A DNA stretch of 64,000 bases from Ustilago trichophora (GCA_900323505.1 OOIN01000007.1:620001-684000), one strand, 5' to 3'; counted from the stretch's first letter, positions 21,070-32,088 are shown. Numbers and translations: made by a program. Notes: generated by a model not told the origin, from the letters alone.

Positions 21070-22149
21070 TCAGATTTTGACAACGAGCTTGCCCGTCGTC
21101 TTCCTGCTCTTGATATCGGCAAAAGCTCTTTTCATGCCCTCCGTAGAGAACTCGTATTCGTCGTGAATGTTGATCTTCACCTGCCCACTCTCTACCAGGT
21201 CAAAGAGTTCCTTTGAGTATCTTTCCCTTTCTTCCCTCGTGGTGACGTAGTTGAAGAGGGTCGGTCTGCAAATTTTAAGATTCTTCGCGGCAAGTTTGAG
21301 CGGGGCGAAGGCTGGAACGGGACCAGAGGCATTCCCAAAGGTTACGATGGTACCCTTTCGGGCAGCAATGGAAAAGTTGCTCTCCCAAGTATCCGCTCCT
21401 ACACCGTCCAAGATTCCATCTACGCCGTGGTTGGAGGTGATGTCGAGGATCGATTTGATGTAAGTCTCTGGGTCTTCTTTGTTGTACAAGAGGGCGTGGG
21501 ATGCACCATGTGCCAGGGCAAGGTCGCATTTTGCTTGAGTGGATGTAACAGCGATGACATTCGCTCCAAATGCTTTACCCATTTGGCACAGTAGCAACCC
21601 GACCCCTCCTGCTGCAGCTGTGACAAGTAGCCAATCGCCCTTTTTGACCGGGTGAGCTTCTTTAAGGATAGTCAGGGCGGTTAGACCTTGGAGGTAGGAA
21701 GCGGCGGCAATTTTTGTATCAATCCCAGCTGGGAGTTTCACCACCCTCTCGGCGGGCAACAGTTGCTTTTGGGTGTAAGATCCTCCACCGTACTGAACGA
21801 CACGATCTCCAGCTTGAAGAAAGTCGACGTCGGGATCAACGCTCTCCACCACACCGGCGGATTCCTGACCAATGATAATGGGACATTGCAAGGGGTAGAG
21901 TCCGCCATAGTGGTACGTATCGATCATATTTACTCCAGCATACTCGTTGCGGATAATGACGTGCTTGGAACCAGGCAAGGTAGGAGCGGGAACAGGGTGA
22001 ACGGAAATCACTTCGGGTCCGCCCTGCTTCTGGATTTGAAGCGCGTTGATGGTCGACATGCTGCGAGTTACGGAGAAGGGCAAGATTTGGGCGGTGGTGA
22101 TAGTGCGGGTGGGAAGATGACGCGCAATCAGGTTGAGTCTGAGGGACAT
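21070..22149 (-). CDS. zeta-crystallin-type NADPH:quinone oxidoreductase
   Basis: 359 residues from the ATG at 22149; 329 from the internal ATG at 22059. It belongs to the medium-chain dehydrogenase superfamily. There is a GroES-like N-terminal half (GVNMIDTYHYGGLYP, GQESAGVVE), then the nucleotide-binding Rossmann motif AAAGGVGLLLCQMGKAFGA and the family end TTGKLVVKI. No structural zinc cysteines are seen, as expected for quinone reductases of the QOR/Zta1 type, which pass electrons from NADPH to quinones. The segment 22149-22060 (MSLRLNLIARHLPTRTI) is Arg-rich and acid-free and may be a mitochondrial presequence, so two forms are possible. The frame extends further up to 22371, but that part is probably leader sequence. 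It is convergent with the eIF4E-like gene, 225 bases away. Confidence 0.9.
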   Translation of the reverse strand: MSLRLNLIARHLPTRTITTAQILPFSVTRSMSTINALQIQKQGGPEVISVHPVPAPTLPGSKHVIIRNEYAGVNMIDTYHYGGLYPLQCPIIIGQESAGVVESVDPDVDFLQAGDRVVQYGGGSYTQKQLLPAERVVKLPAGIDTKIAAASYLQGLTALTILKEAHPVKKGDWLLVTAAAGGVGLLLCQMGKAFGANVIAVTSTQAKCDLALAHGASHALLYNKEDPETYIKSILDITSNHGVDGILDGVGADTWESNFSIAARKGTIVTFGNASGPVPAFAPLKLAAKNLKICRPTLFNYVTTREERERYSKELFDLVESGQVKINIHDEYEFSTEGMKRAFADIKSRKTTGKLVVKI

Positions 22150-22830
22150 CACCGTCGGTTCGCGCAGGAATGTTGATGGAGAAGCAGGGAAAAGGTGTTG
22201 AGAGAGTGGGGAAAAGGTGAAGGGTATATACGGAGGCCAGCTCAGTCGGCTATTCCGTCGGCTATCCAACCAGTCTGCCTGGGGCTCGAAATAAAGCTGT
22301 TCCCCCAGCCTCCGCGGCCGCCTCACGGCCTTGATCCCTGCTCTCACCTTCACACTCACACTTACACACATCGTAATGGATACAAGTCATTGCCTACTGA
22401 CAATGATTCATTTCAGCCACAGTCAAACTCAGAACAATGAGCATGTCTTTCCGCCGGAAGAGGTTGAAAGGAGGAAATAGGGGGAAGCATATTCTTCCAG
22501 GCCTTTATTCCCGGCCGTGCAAGAAAAAAAAGGAAGGGTGGAGCACGCGATTTTGGGTTTGGTGTGTTGCCCCGTGCGCGGCTTCCAGCAATTGTCTCCA
22601 CAACGACTCCACGTCAACGTTACCATTCTGGTCACTCCTCCTCGTAGTCTGTCTGTCTTCGACAAGAGCATCCCATTTCCGTTCAGCAACATTTTGTTTC
22701 GTCTACAACCCACAACACATGAATCGCACTATGAAACGAGCAAAGAATCTTAAATTACGACGAGAATCTTATCAAACGTGGAACAACTTTCGAGGAAACA
22801 CTTGAAGTCATGACAGCGGCGCTTGTACTT
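22150..22830. other. intergenic region
   Basis: About 680 bases: promoter of the quinone oxidoreductase gene and 3' end of the acetyl-CoA synthetase gene. The CA-rich stretch at 22348-22372 lies in the oxidoreductase leader. Nothing else is supported. Confidence 0.4.
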
Positions 22831-25113
22831 TCACTTTTTGTCAAACGCATTGGTCTTCTCCTTGATGTGGTCGATGACCGAAGGGTCAGCCAGACTGGAG
22901 AGATCGCCGAGGTTGTCCGTGTCGTGCGAGGCGCACTTCCTGAGCAGACGACGCATGATCTTGCCAGATCGGGTCTTGGGGAGATCCGAGACGATGATAA
23001 TCTTCTTGGGAGCAGCGAAGGGGCCAATGTTTCTTCGGACCTGGATAACAAGTTCCTTGGTGAGGGCCTCTTCAGAGTCGTAGGAGAACTCGGGCTTGAG
23101 AGTGACGTAGGCGGCGATGGTCTGGCCAGTGACCTCGTCGGGGATACCCACGACGGCGGTTTCGGCAACACCAGGGTGCTGGATGAGGGCAGATTCGATC
23201 TCGGCGGTGGAGAGACGGTGACCAGAGACGTTGATCACGTCATCTACGCGTCCCTTGATCCAGATGTAGCCGTCCTTGTCACGAGCAGCACCGTCACCGG
23301 TGAAGAAGTAGCCCTTGTAGGCACGCATGTAGGTATCAAGGAATCGTTGGTGGTCATTGTACACGGTTCGTGCGACCGAGGGCCATGGCTGACCGATAGC
23401 AAGGACACCTTCGACGTTGTTTCCTTCGAGCACCTTGCCAGAAGTAGGGTCAAGCAGGACGGGCTTAATACCGAAGAAAGGAACGGTGGCGGAACCTGGC
23501 TTGGTCTTGGTGGCGCCGGGAAGTGGAGTGATCATGATTGATCCAGATTCGGTCATCCAGTAGGTGTCGACAATTGCACACTGCTGTCGGCCAACGTTGT
23601 CGTTGTACCAGTGCCAAGCCTCCGGGTTGATGGGCTCTCCGACGGATCCAATGACACGGAGCGTAGAGAGATCGTGCTTCTTGACGTGTTCATCGCCCAA
23701 TCTTCGGAGCAGACGGATCGAGGTAGGCGCCGTGTAGAACTGAGTGAGCTTGTGCGTGTCGACAATCTCCCAGTATCGCGAGGGCGAGGGATAGACGGGA
23801 GTCGACTCGAAGATGAGGGTAGTGACACCATTCATCAGAGGACCGTAGACAATGTACGAGTGACCCGTGATCCAGCCGACATCAGCCATGCAGGCGAATC
23901 GGTCACCCTTGTCGGGGTGCACATCGAAGACGTTGCGCAGAGTCAAGGCGGTACCGAGGAGGTAGCCTGCGGTGGCGTGGACGACACCCTTGGGCTTACC
24001 GGTGGAACCCGAGGTGTAGAGGATGAAGAGAGGGTCCTCGGAGCTGACCGACTCGGGAGGGCAGTAGGCACGCTCACGCGAGCAAGCCTCGTGCCACCAA
24101 ATGTCGCGCTTCTCGTCCACGTTGACTTGGCCACCGGTGCGTTTGACCACAACAACGTGCTCGACCTTGGGGCACTCCTTGAGAGCCGCATCGACGATGC
24201 TCTTGGTGGCAATGGTGCGGCCACCACGCTTGCCCTCATCGGTGGTAATGACGACGCGGGCTCCGCAGTCGTTGGTTCGGTCACGGAGCGAGTCGGCAGA
24301 GAAACCGGCAAAGACGACCGAGTGGATGGCGCCAATACGAGCACAGGCAAGGAGGGCAACCGCGGCCTCAGGAATCATGGGGAGGTAGACAATGACAGTG
24401 TCGCCCTTCTTGACGCCGAGCGACTTGAGCATGTTGGCGGCCTGCGAGACCTGGACGAGGAGCTGCGAGTAGGTGATCTCGTGGTGCTGACCGGGCTCAT
24501 CAGCCTCGTAGATGATGGCAACACGGTCGGGGTACTTGTGGGCCCATCGGTCGACACAATTGTAAGCGGCGTTAAGACGGCCCTCGTTGAACCAGGCAAC
24601 GTCGCCGTTCTCGAATCCACCGGATCGGACCGTCTTGAAGGGAACATCCCAATCAATGAGCTCGTTGGCGATCTGTCAGAGCAAAAGACGCAGGAGGAGG
24701 GAAGCTGGAGAGTCAGAAAACGCTCGTACACAATCGACACAGAGCTCAGCCAAACTTCCGGCAAAGGCACAGCTGACAGTTGCTTGTCGGCTGGTCCGAG
24801 CTTTTTCTCGATACGAGTAGAGCGGACAAGCTGACAGCGGTTTTGCTTAAAGGGCGCCGTTCCGACGACTGTTGGGGATCCTCGCTCAGCCTCGTCGGTC
24901 GTGCCGGAGCGACGGTCGACAGGCAGAGTAGTGGACGCTCCGAAATACTCATTTACGCACCTTTCCAAAGAATTCGTCAGTGTTGTTGATCGACTCGGGG
25001 TAGTCCTTGTCGTACTTCTCAGCGTTGATATGAGGGGCGGGGCGGCCATCCTTACCCAAAAGACGGGAAGGGACGTCGTACGTCTTGACCTCGGGAACCT
25101 CGGCTTCAGCCAT
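22831..25113 (-). CDS. ACS1: acetyl-CoA synthetase (two exons)
   Basis: Exon 1 runs 25113..24961 and exon 2 24672..22831. The 288-base intron has donor GTGCGT and acceptor CTGACAG, phase 0, joining ...DEFFGK to IANELIDWD. The product is 664 residues, the usual length. It activates acetate to acetyl-CoA through acetyl-adenylate. Motifs seen are the phosphate loop [24 protein letters not shown] (acetate-pocket Trp kept; the usual Gln is Met), [19 protein letters not shown] and the C-terminal catalytic lysine segment [13 protein letters not shown]. It works in cytosolic acetate assimilation. The ORF from the inner Met at 24432 misses 131 residues of the conserved N-terminus. The 3 kb gene-free region upstream may contain its regulatory sites. 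Confidence 0.95.
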
Positions 25114-25890
25114 CGTGGCGTTCTGTGCGGATGCTGTGTATTCTAGCTGTGCTGTACGGTGGAGGTAAAAAGACAGGGAGCAGTTCTATCTGTCTGTCTG
25201 ACTGACTGTCTAGCCAAGTGCTGGGCAGAAGATACGCTTGAACCGTTGAAAGTCAGGACGGATACAAGTGTGGTATGTGTGGTGTTCGGAAGCAAGATGA
25301 AGGAACGGCAGCCTGGCTGCAAGAATGGATGTGAAGTCTATATACGTTCCAGCGCTTGGGCCGTCTGGCGGCGAACAGATTTTGATCTGCGGGAAAGCAG
25401 AAGTGCGACTAGCAGGCTAAGTCGTCAGCAGCAAGCGGCAGCGACAGCAGAAACGATCAAGGTCACGCACACTCTTTTGTCGGACTCTGGCTCCACATTT
25501 GGCGGCAGCGGCAGCGGCAGAGACGCGAGATGCCAAGGATATGGCCTCACAATCAACGCCAGCCAGCCAGCCAGTCAGCCACCGAGACGGCGATGAGTGG
25601 AAATGGAGTTACGCTTCAGCAAAAGGCTGTCTCGGCCCATCGGGCAGGCTCCTCCGACCACAAGAGAGACCGAGTGAAAAGTATGACTGGCTGCTTGCCT
25701 GCTGCTGTCACTCCACTAAAAAGGCTGGCCTCTTGTCTTCTGACGGGAATCAAAAGAAAAAGCGCCACGCTCTTGTCACTGAGATGCAGATCGTGGCATT
25801 TACTCTCACTCTTTCTCTCTCATTCTTTCCTGCGTGCGTGCTTATGGGCGTGACCATGTCGGTCTTCGTTTCTCTCACTCTACTCTCGCA

Positions 25891-25915
25891 TACTGTACAG
25901 TACAGTACTGTACAT
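25891..25915. repeat. GTAC inverted repeat in the ACS1 upstream region
   Basis: TGTACAGTAC and its reverse complement GTACTGTACA are separated by one base, a perfect 10+1+10 hyphenated palindrome. The 11-base core CAGTACTGTAC recurs at 26115-26125. It may be a dimeric regulator site; this is inference only. Confidence 0.55.
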
Positions 25916-26114
25916 GTTTGCATTTTTTTTAAAAGATAAAAAATAAAATAAAACTTCGGTGAATCAGTGCGGATGACGGTCAGTGTTGGCCTGAGCGGGG
26001 AAAATCTGAACCCCACGTCCCAAGAGAGTGACGAATCTCATGCTGTAATCCTGGACACCGCTGCACGGCTCAAACAAAGTCGGCGACCTCTGTCTCTCTC
26101 CTCTTCTCCTTGAC

Positions 26115-26130
26115 CAGTACTGTACTGTAC
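26115..26130. repeat. second GTAC palindrome copy
   Basis: The sequence CAGTACTGTACTGTAC shares an 11-base core with the palindrome about 200 bases to its left. Confidence 0.5.
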
Positions 26131-28108
26131 CTATGGTGATCGCGACAGGTGACTGACGACAAATGACCGTCCTAACCTTGGCTCAGACTGTAGACGTTCC
26201 CAATTGACTGGTTTGGTTGATTGATTCCCCGGCAGTGCAGCGCTATGGTGCCGAGATGCGCCTAGCAGCGCAAACACTCTTCAACCCCGCTCGCCGCTCC
26301 AGCCCTTTTCTCTCTTGTTGCTTTTCCGCAATGCTTCCTTCTTAGATCCTTGAGCTCCGCTGTGGGTGGTATTGTATTGCTTGTACTACCAGCCTGCTTC
26401 CACCCCGGATCCCGCTGGCTGGTTCACCGTCAGTTGGAGATGCCCCTCTCTTTCCCCAACAGAGAGCCAATCTGCTCGTCGGCCCAACGCGGGCCTTGCA
26501 GTGTTGCATGACATCCAGCGCAACAATGCCAGTGTCGGTAAGCTTGACCCCATGTTCCACTGAATGCATCGATGTTCTGGGCCGTCTCCGTCCGCTACAG
26601 TCTCCCTTCTTGCTTCTGATCATCGCCCTGTTCTACTGATGCACGAGTTGTGTGGGGTCACGATCACTCTACTGCTTCTTTGTAAGGGTGAATCCTTCAA
26701 AGGTCCCGTCAAAAGCCAAGCAACCTGTCTTTGGCTGTCCATGCCATTGGATGCTGTGCCTTAGCTTGCTCGGCTGTTGTTCAAAACTAAATCAGCGGTC
26801 TCGGCACACGTCACCACAATCAAGTGGAGAAAGACCACCCCGTACGATCACCCTGCTCACATCTCCTCTCGATCTCCAACACACGGCCTATCAACAGAAT
26901 CTTTCGGGGATGTGCCTCACCTCGCAAGCTGAGATTGCCATGAATTGGAACTCGCAGAAACATAAGGTATTGTGGATGCGAGGGGAGGCGTGTTGAGGGA
27001 GAAGCTCTCTTGTTAAAGCCAACATTAAATCCTATTTCGGCTAAACCGTCAAAACGTGGAGTGACGCACAGACATCTCCATCGTCGAAATGCACAGTATG
27101 GTTGGACAGTCCTGTGCAATGCGATTGTGGCTATGGGTCATCGTCGTATGATGTTTGCCTGTGTCTACATTTCAAGATCAGATCGTGTTTCCCAACATGT
27201 TGACATGCACGAGCCCGATCTTGATCTCCTTGGCTCCGAGTGCCTACCGCTGTCTGAGAGGAAAGGCTTTTGCAAACAAGGCTAGATTCTGTGCGTTAGC
27301 GGACACCTACTGTACTTCTCTTCTTCTTGATCTCCGACGGTATCCGCCGCGCAAGCTCGTTGCGGTCACTGCATCCACACAGTCCATGCAACAGCGTGTC
27401 TGAAGCCCGATTCATGCATCATGTGTCTTCTTTCCGGACATTGTCACTGTTTACTACTGTATATTGTTCAATCGCCTCTTGGGCGTGATCACGTCGGGCA
27501 ATCTGCGTGTGTCATCCTCAAGCCTATTTACTGTAGCCGGCTGGAGCATCGGCTAAGAAGACTTGGATATGCACATAGCTGCACTAAGAAGGGGCGTGCT
27601 GGATTGGACTTATGCCAGAGATCTACCGACCAAACAAGTCATGCTTGTTCCACGAAGTTGGCGCTTGAATTCAGTTATAGCCTATGCCGCCAAAATCGGA
27701 TCGCTCGTCGGACAAAGATCCGAAAATTTGTCTGCGTTGATGTCCTCGTGGCTTGCAACAGCTACCTGTCAGATTTCAAAGACTCTTGTTGCTGCCATCA
27801 TCCGATTTGTCACCGCCACATCCGCGTCAAATACATACACAAAGCGCCGTCTAGAGTCTCCTTGACCTTTATCTGCGGGTTGAGCAAGCCAGCAATTCAC
27901 AGTCGAGATCCAAGAAAGTACTAAGAAGTTTGCGGGAGAGCAATCCGTTGAAGCGGCCAAGCGCGGAAGTTCGGAACACGGATAGAATTTCTCGCAGGCA
28001 AACGCGTTTCGCAGGGTCCACGCCAATGCTTCTCGCTGTCATCTTTAGGCTAGATTCCACCCCACCACCTCACATAGGGCCAACTAGCCACCATTGATCG
28101 ACAACAAC

Positions 28109-29989
28109 ATGGACGGCCAAGCAGAAGGCTCTTCACAGCACAGGCGAGTCCTCCTGCCACCTCGCTCCGAGTATCGTTTCGAGCTCGAGCCGCACGAACG
28201 ACTTTCTATCCGACTCGTTCAGAACCGCACGCAGACCGGTGAAGAACCTGATGCAGAGATCTTTGGAGCTGAACTCGTCGGGGGTACACAAGATCGATGG
28301 TATCCCTTCGGAGATGAGGCTAAAGCTGCTGTATCTTCCTGGAGAGGCGCCGAGATCGAGATCGCTGGATCCGCCTCTACAGAATACCTCGCTGACGAAC
28401 CATCCCCAGTCTACACGGCCTATTCCAACCTTCACCTCTACCTCGAGCGCAAACGAATCGAGGCACGACAGTCACTGCGTGCAGATGCCAAGCTACTATC
28501 GACTCTAGCGGGTTCCGTCCTTGACCCGAGCTACATTGCCCCTCGCACAACAGACCAAAGCACCGAGACCGAATCCGATCCCAGCGGCACTGCTGCATCG
28601 ACCGTATACAGACCAGAGGGGCAGGGTCCAAGAGTCATGGTTCTCGGTCCAGAGTCGGCAGGCAAGACGAGTCTGGTCAAGTTCCTCGCCAACTATGCTC
28701 TCCGTTCGCCCGCAGTTGCGAGCTTGGGCAAAGGCGAGGCAGGGAAAGTCGCAGAGAGTCTTCGCACGGGCGGAGATGGAATCATCTACCCCAACATGGA
28801 ACAAAACCTTTCTGAAGAAGCCAAGAAGGCAAAGCGCCAAGAAGAGAAGCGCAGTGATATCACCGGATGGTGGCCAGTCGTAGTCAATCTCGACCCGAGT
28901 GATGGTGCGCCGCCATTGCCGTGTTGTCTCTCCGCCTTGCCGCTTTCACCACTTCCCCTTGCATCGCTGCCTTCGCCCTCTCCAGCTTTCCCCTTCGGAA
29001 CCAACACCAGCACCACAGGAGCCATCCCGCCAGGCACATCCACCGCCCACGGCGTCGCTCCCCTCTCCCTCTGGCTCGGCAAAGAAAATGTGCGCGAGAA
29101 CGAGCGCCATTTCCGCCGCGTCGTCGACTGGCTGGCCGAAGGCGTCGAGCGACGGCTTGCGCGCGATTTCCGCTCGCGCATGTCGGGTCTCCTCATCGAC
29201 ACTCCCGGCGTGATCACCGCAGACGCAAGAACTAAATACGCCTTCATCCAACACTGCGTCAGAGCTTTCAAGATCGATACCGTCGTTGTCCTCGGCCACG
29301 AGAAGCTCAACCTGGAAATGACCAAGATCTTTGGCAACCCCACAGTTGAACCGCTTGAGATTCCAAACTCCCACGGTCAGAAGCTGCCCAGAGTCAATGT
29401 TATCAAGTTGCCCAAGAGCGGTGGTGTGGTAGAGTTGGACGAAATGTACAGAGCCCGTTTGAAGGCGTTGCAGGTCAAGACGTACTTCTATGGCGGGTCG
29501 AGCACTTCCACTGCAAATCAGGAGGGAGGCGTACCAAAAATGGTTCTGCCTGGACATGCTGATCCGTTGGGTGGAGTGCCTTCGCTCAGTCCCTACAGCA
29601 CTACGATTCCCTTTGATTTGTTGGAAATATACAAGGTCGGGCAGGAGAGCCTGGCTCCATCGTCGGCGTTACCCATTGGAGCGTCCCGAACAGTCACAGA
29701 GACCCAGCTGGTCAAGTTGGACCCAACCAACTCGGCTGCGGACCAGACCAGCTTGCTCCACAGCGTACTTGCTCTGATCCAGCCGCCCAGAGGTGGTGGA
29801 GGCGCGGGACAACCAGACTCTTCCACCAACCCAACAGACGATGAAATCATTGGTGCACCCATCTTAGGCTTTGTCCACGTCGCTGACATCGACACGGTCC
29901 GTAAGAAGATCACTGTACTCTCGCCTAGCACCGGAAGGCTCCCATCAAAGACGGCCATCTTGGGTTCTTTGGATTGGCAAGACGTCTAA
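28109..29989 (+). CDS. CLP1: Clp1 mRNA cleavage/polyadenylation factor
   Basis: 626 residues from the ATG at 28109 (context ACAACATGG). Clp1 is part of pre-mRNA cleavage factor IA/II and bridges to Pcf11; relatives are polynucleotide 5'-kinases. The N-terminal beta domain has LPPRSEYRFELEPHERLSIRL and WYPFGDEAKAAVSSWRGAEIEI. The P-loop VLGPESAGKTSLVKFLANY lies near residue 177, followed by GWWPVVVNLDPSDG, GLLIDTPGV and a C-terminal domain ending SLDWQDV. It is longer than the usual 420-450 residues. The extra length comes from Ser/Pro-rich insertions, for example residues about 275-320 and 465-480. Acts in the nucleus. Confidence 0.95.
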   Translation: MDGQAEGSSQHRRVLLPPRSEYRFELEPHERLSIRLVQNRTQTGEEPDAEIFGAELVGGTQDRWYPFGDEAKAAVSSWRGAEIEIAGSASTEYLADEPSPVYTAYSNLHLYLERKRIEARQSLRADAKLLSTLAGSVLDPSYIAPRTTDQSTETESDPSGTAASTVYRPEGQGPRVMVLGPESAGKTSLVKFLANYALRSPAVASLGKGEAGKVAESLRTGGDGIIYPNMEQNLSEEAKKAKRQEEKRSDITGWWPVVVNLDPSDGAPPLPCCLSALPLSPLPLASLPSPSPAFPFGTNTSTTGAIPPGTSTAHGVAPLSLWLGKENVRENERHFRRVVDWLAEGVERRLARDFRSRMSGLLIDTPGVITADARTKYAFIQHCVRAFKIDTVVVLGHEKLNLEMTKIFGNPTVEPLEIPNSHGQKLPRVNVIKLPKSGGVVELDEMYRARLKALQVKTYFYGGSSTSTANQEGGVPKMVLPGHADPLGGVPSLSPYSTTIPFDLLEIYKVGQESLAPSSALPIGASRTVTETQLVKLDPTNSAADQTSLLHSVLALIQPPRGGGGAGQPDSSTNPTDDEIIGAPILGFVHVADIDTVRKKITVLSPSTGRLPSKTAILGSLDWQDV

Positions 29990-30203
29990 TTCCACGGTGC
30001 TCTGTTGTGTACTTTTCAATACTCTAATCGTTCTTTGACAACGCAGCCCGTTCTCCTCTGTTCTCCTCCGTGCTTTGCCTGTGCTGAACAACCATTTGAA
30101 TATGCTGGTAGACATCTCTGTCGATAGAAAGGATGATAGATCAAGAACAAGAGAGAAAGTCCAAAGAAGGCGAAACAAAGTGAAAAAAAAAATCCAAAAG
30201 ATT

Positions 30204-30294
30204 GCGCCGAAGGGGAATCGAACCCCTATCGCCTGCTATCAAGCTTCTATCACTTACTGGAAGGCAAGCATTCTAACCATTAAACTATCGGCGC
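30204..30294 (-). tRNA. tRNA-Gly (UCC) with a 20-base intron
   Basis: Acceptor arms GCGCCGA/TCGGCGC pair perfectly. The T-arm is GGGGTTCGATTCCCC. The anticodon stem CTTGC/GCAGG encloses loop CTTCCA+A with anticodon TCC. A 20-base intron starting GTAAGTGATAG follows position 37. The mature length is 71 bases. A run of ten A on the plus strand at 30183-30192 gives the Pol III T-terminator. Confidence 0.93.
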
Positions 30295-30660
30295 TTGATT
30301 GTGTCTGCTGCAAGAAGCTTTTGTTACATATACACATCGCACTGAATTTTGATTAATCATGCTCTACGATGTTGCTTGGCAGCACCAGACCGTTTGTTCT
30401 AAGCTGTCATACACACATGTAACATGTAAGATTGAAGTCATCATGATCATGGCTATTCTTGGTTTCACACAGTGACACTCATTGCTGCTCAAGAGCCAAG
30501 TCCAGTATATTTGGTCACAGCCACTTTGCCTCAGACAAAACTAGCCTGAATGTCTTTCCAGCTGTGTAGAAGCCAAATGAACTCAAAATATTCAAGAGGA
30601 TTTGAACATTTAATGGGAATCTTGAGTCACCTTTGTAAAATACACTTTGAATGCACTGAC

Positions 30661-31351
30661 TGTTAGGTTCACACCCTAGGCCCCACAGCCTGGCTAGAAA
30701 GCCATGGAATTGTCCACTGTGTCAGGAGCAGCAGATCTCACATGGGGGACACTGCAGGGTAAGCACAATTCCACAGCCATTCAGTCCTTAATAGTTCTCC
30801 CCCCCAAACAAGGAGCCCTCCTTGAGGCCTTCCTTGTTGCATGTATTGCTTAGTTAGCTCATCTAGGCCAACAGAGGTGTTTGCACACCTTCCATGGACT
30901 CTCCTGTTCCATCTGTATTCCACAACCTCTCTGTACCTGAGTTCCCCTTGTCCTGACCATGGCTGCTGGTGGACACTCTCCACAGCAGTTCTTCAAGACC
31001 CTATGGTTCTGACACTTTTATGTCTCTTGCTGCATCTCTCATTGATCCCCAGCTCTGTCCTTTGCATTGCTTGTTGTGCACCAATCACTGGTCTGAACTT
31101 TGCATCTTGTTAAGAGGGCCCTAGGGGTCTAAATACTGTGGAGTAGTCTTACGGCCTAGGACAAGGATGGAGCTTGTGTGAGCGGTGCACACAGCCACTG
31201 TAGGTGGGGAAGGATCTACTAAGACAAGGGACAGGGGTACAGGACCCAGCACCCTGCGCTGGCGCAAGGCCACCTGCGCCCTGCAGCATTCTTGGCCGAG
31301 TGGCACCAGGCACATCAGGCCGCTGAGTGCAACTGTTGGGTTGGCCTAACA
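30661..31351. repeat. possible solo LTR
   Basis: A 691-base segment begins TGTTAGG and ends CCTAACA, a 7-base terminal inverted repeat with TG...CA ends as in Copia-type LTRs. The 5-base flanks (ctgac / ggcag) do not match, so no target duplication supports it. A second TGTTGGG...CCCAACA pair exists at 31334 and 31860, so the boundaries are uncertain. Confidence 0.3.
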
Positions 31352-31748
31352 GGCAGCAGTACCTTCAACAAAGAAGGCCACTCCAGCCTTATCACTTTTG
31401 CCAACAGGGTCCCATCTGAGCCTTAGCTCTTCACTCTTCTTCATCTTCTCTTGTTCCATGAAAATTGTCTCTTCTTACAGTTAAAAGATTTTCTAAGCTT
31501 GGCTTTGCATTCTCTTTGCTCAACAATGAATTGTTTGACTACATTCTTTGTGATTGGTTGTGTGTCTCAATTTGCATGAGAATTGACTCAGTTGTATTAC
31601 TAGAAGAGAGAGTTCCAAGAACTCTTTCAATCTTTCACACTTTCTCCAGACCTGTTTCTTTTTGAGACTGATCCCAATTTTCACCACAACCTTTTTCTGG
31701 GCTGCAAAGCACTGGCTTTGAGGTCAGTGCTTGTGTGATGATGATGGT

Positions 31749-31750
<2 letters not shown>

Positions 31751-31836
<86 letters not shown>
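31751..31836. repeat. (GA)43 microsatellite
   Basis: An uninterrupted 86-base GA run inside the CpG-depleted block. Open frames across it are artefacts of the repeat. Confidence 0.97.
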
Positions 31837-31842
<6 letters not shown>

Positions 31843-32088
31843 CAACAACAAGTCCCAACAGATAGAATGGGTGCACATGCACTTGTTGTCTATGAATTAA
31901 AATGGCAACAGGTTTTGCTGCTGTGAAGATTGAGTGCAAAAATTGTTGCTGAAACAGTCATTTGCCACCTTGTGGATGCAAAAGCTCAACTCCGCCTCGC
32001 AGCTTTTACAGTATATGCAGGCCATTTTCTGAAAAAAGAAAGTGGACCTGGCAAACCCCATTATTCTTTCCGCAAAAGATCAACATGG

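Larger units (their letters stand above)
25114..28108. other. 3 kb gene-poor region between ACS1 and CLP1
   Basis: The shared upstream region of two divergent genes. It contains GTAC palindromes (listed separately) and T-rich tracts. Open frames up to 167 codons (27421..27924) show no domain, signal or coding bias. A non-coding RNA cannot be excluded or supported. Confidence 0.4.
30393..31992. mobile_element. CpG-depleted block, probable decayed transposable element
   Basis: From 30393 to 31151 there is not a single CpG, and none again from 31323 to 31992. Only a short GC-rich island (31152-31322) between them has about seven. Flanking genes are CpG-rich. TG and CA are abundant, as expected when methylated CpG decays. 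No intact reading frame remains. It starts about 100 bases from the 5' side of the tRNA-Gly gene, a favoured target of Ty-like retroelements, and a tRNA-Gly fragment lies beyond its far side. The transposon origin is inference. Confidence 0.6.

Noticed and set aside
21070..22371. Longer quinone oxidoreductase starting at 22371
   Set aside because: The extra 74 residues include sequence that looks like untranslated leader (CA-rich, no conserved features); the ATG at 22149 gives a sensible presequence.
22810..24834. Plus-strand frames of 243 and 407 codons
   Set aside because: Antisense shadows of acetyl-CoA synthetase; the minus strand has full family motifs.
27421..27924. 167-codon plus-strand frame between ACS1 and CLP1
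   Set aside because: Cys/His/Arg-rich random-looking composition without conserved pattern or splice partners.
31681..31939. Frames of repeated Ser-Leu or Glu-Arg
   Set aside because: Pure translation of the GA microsatellite.
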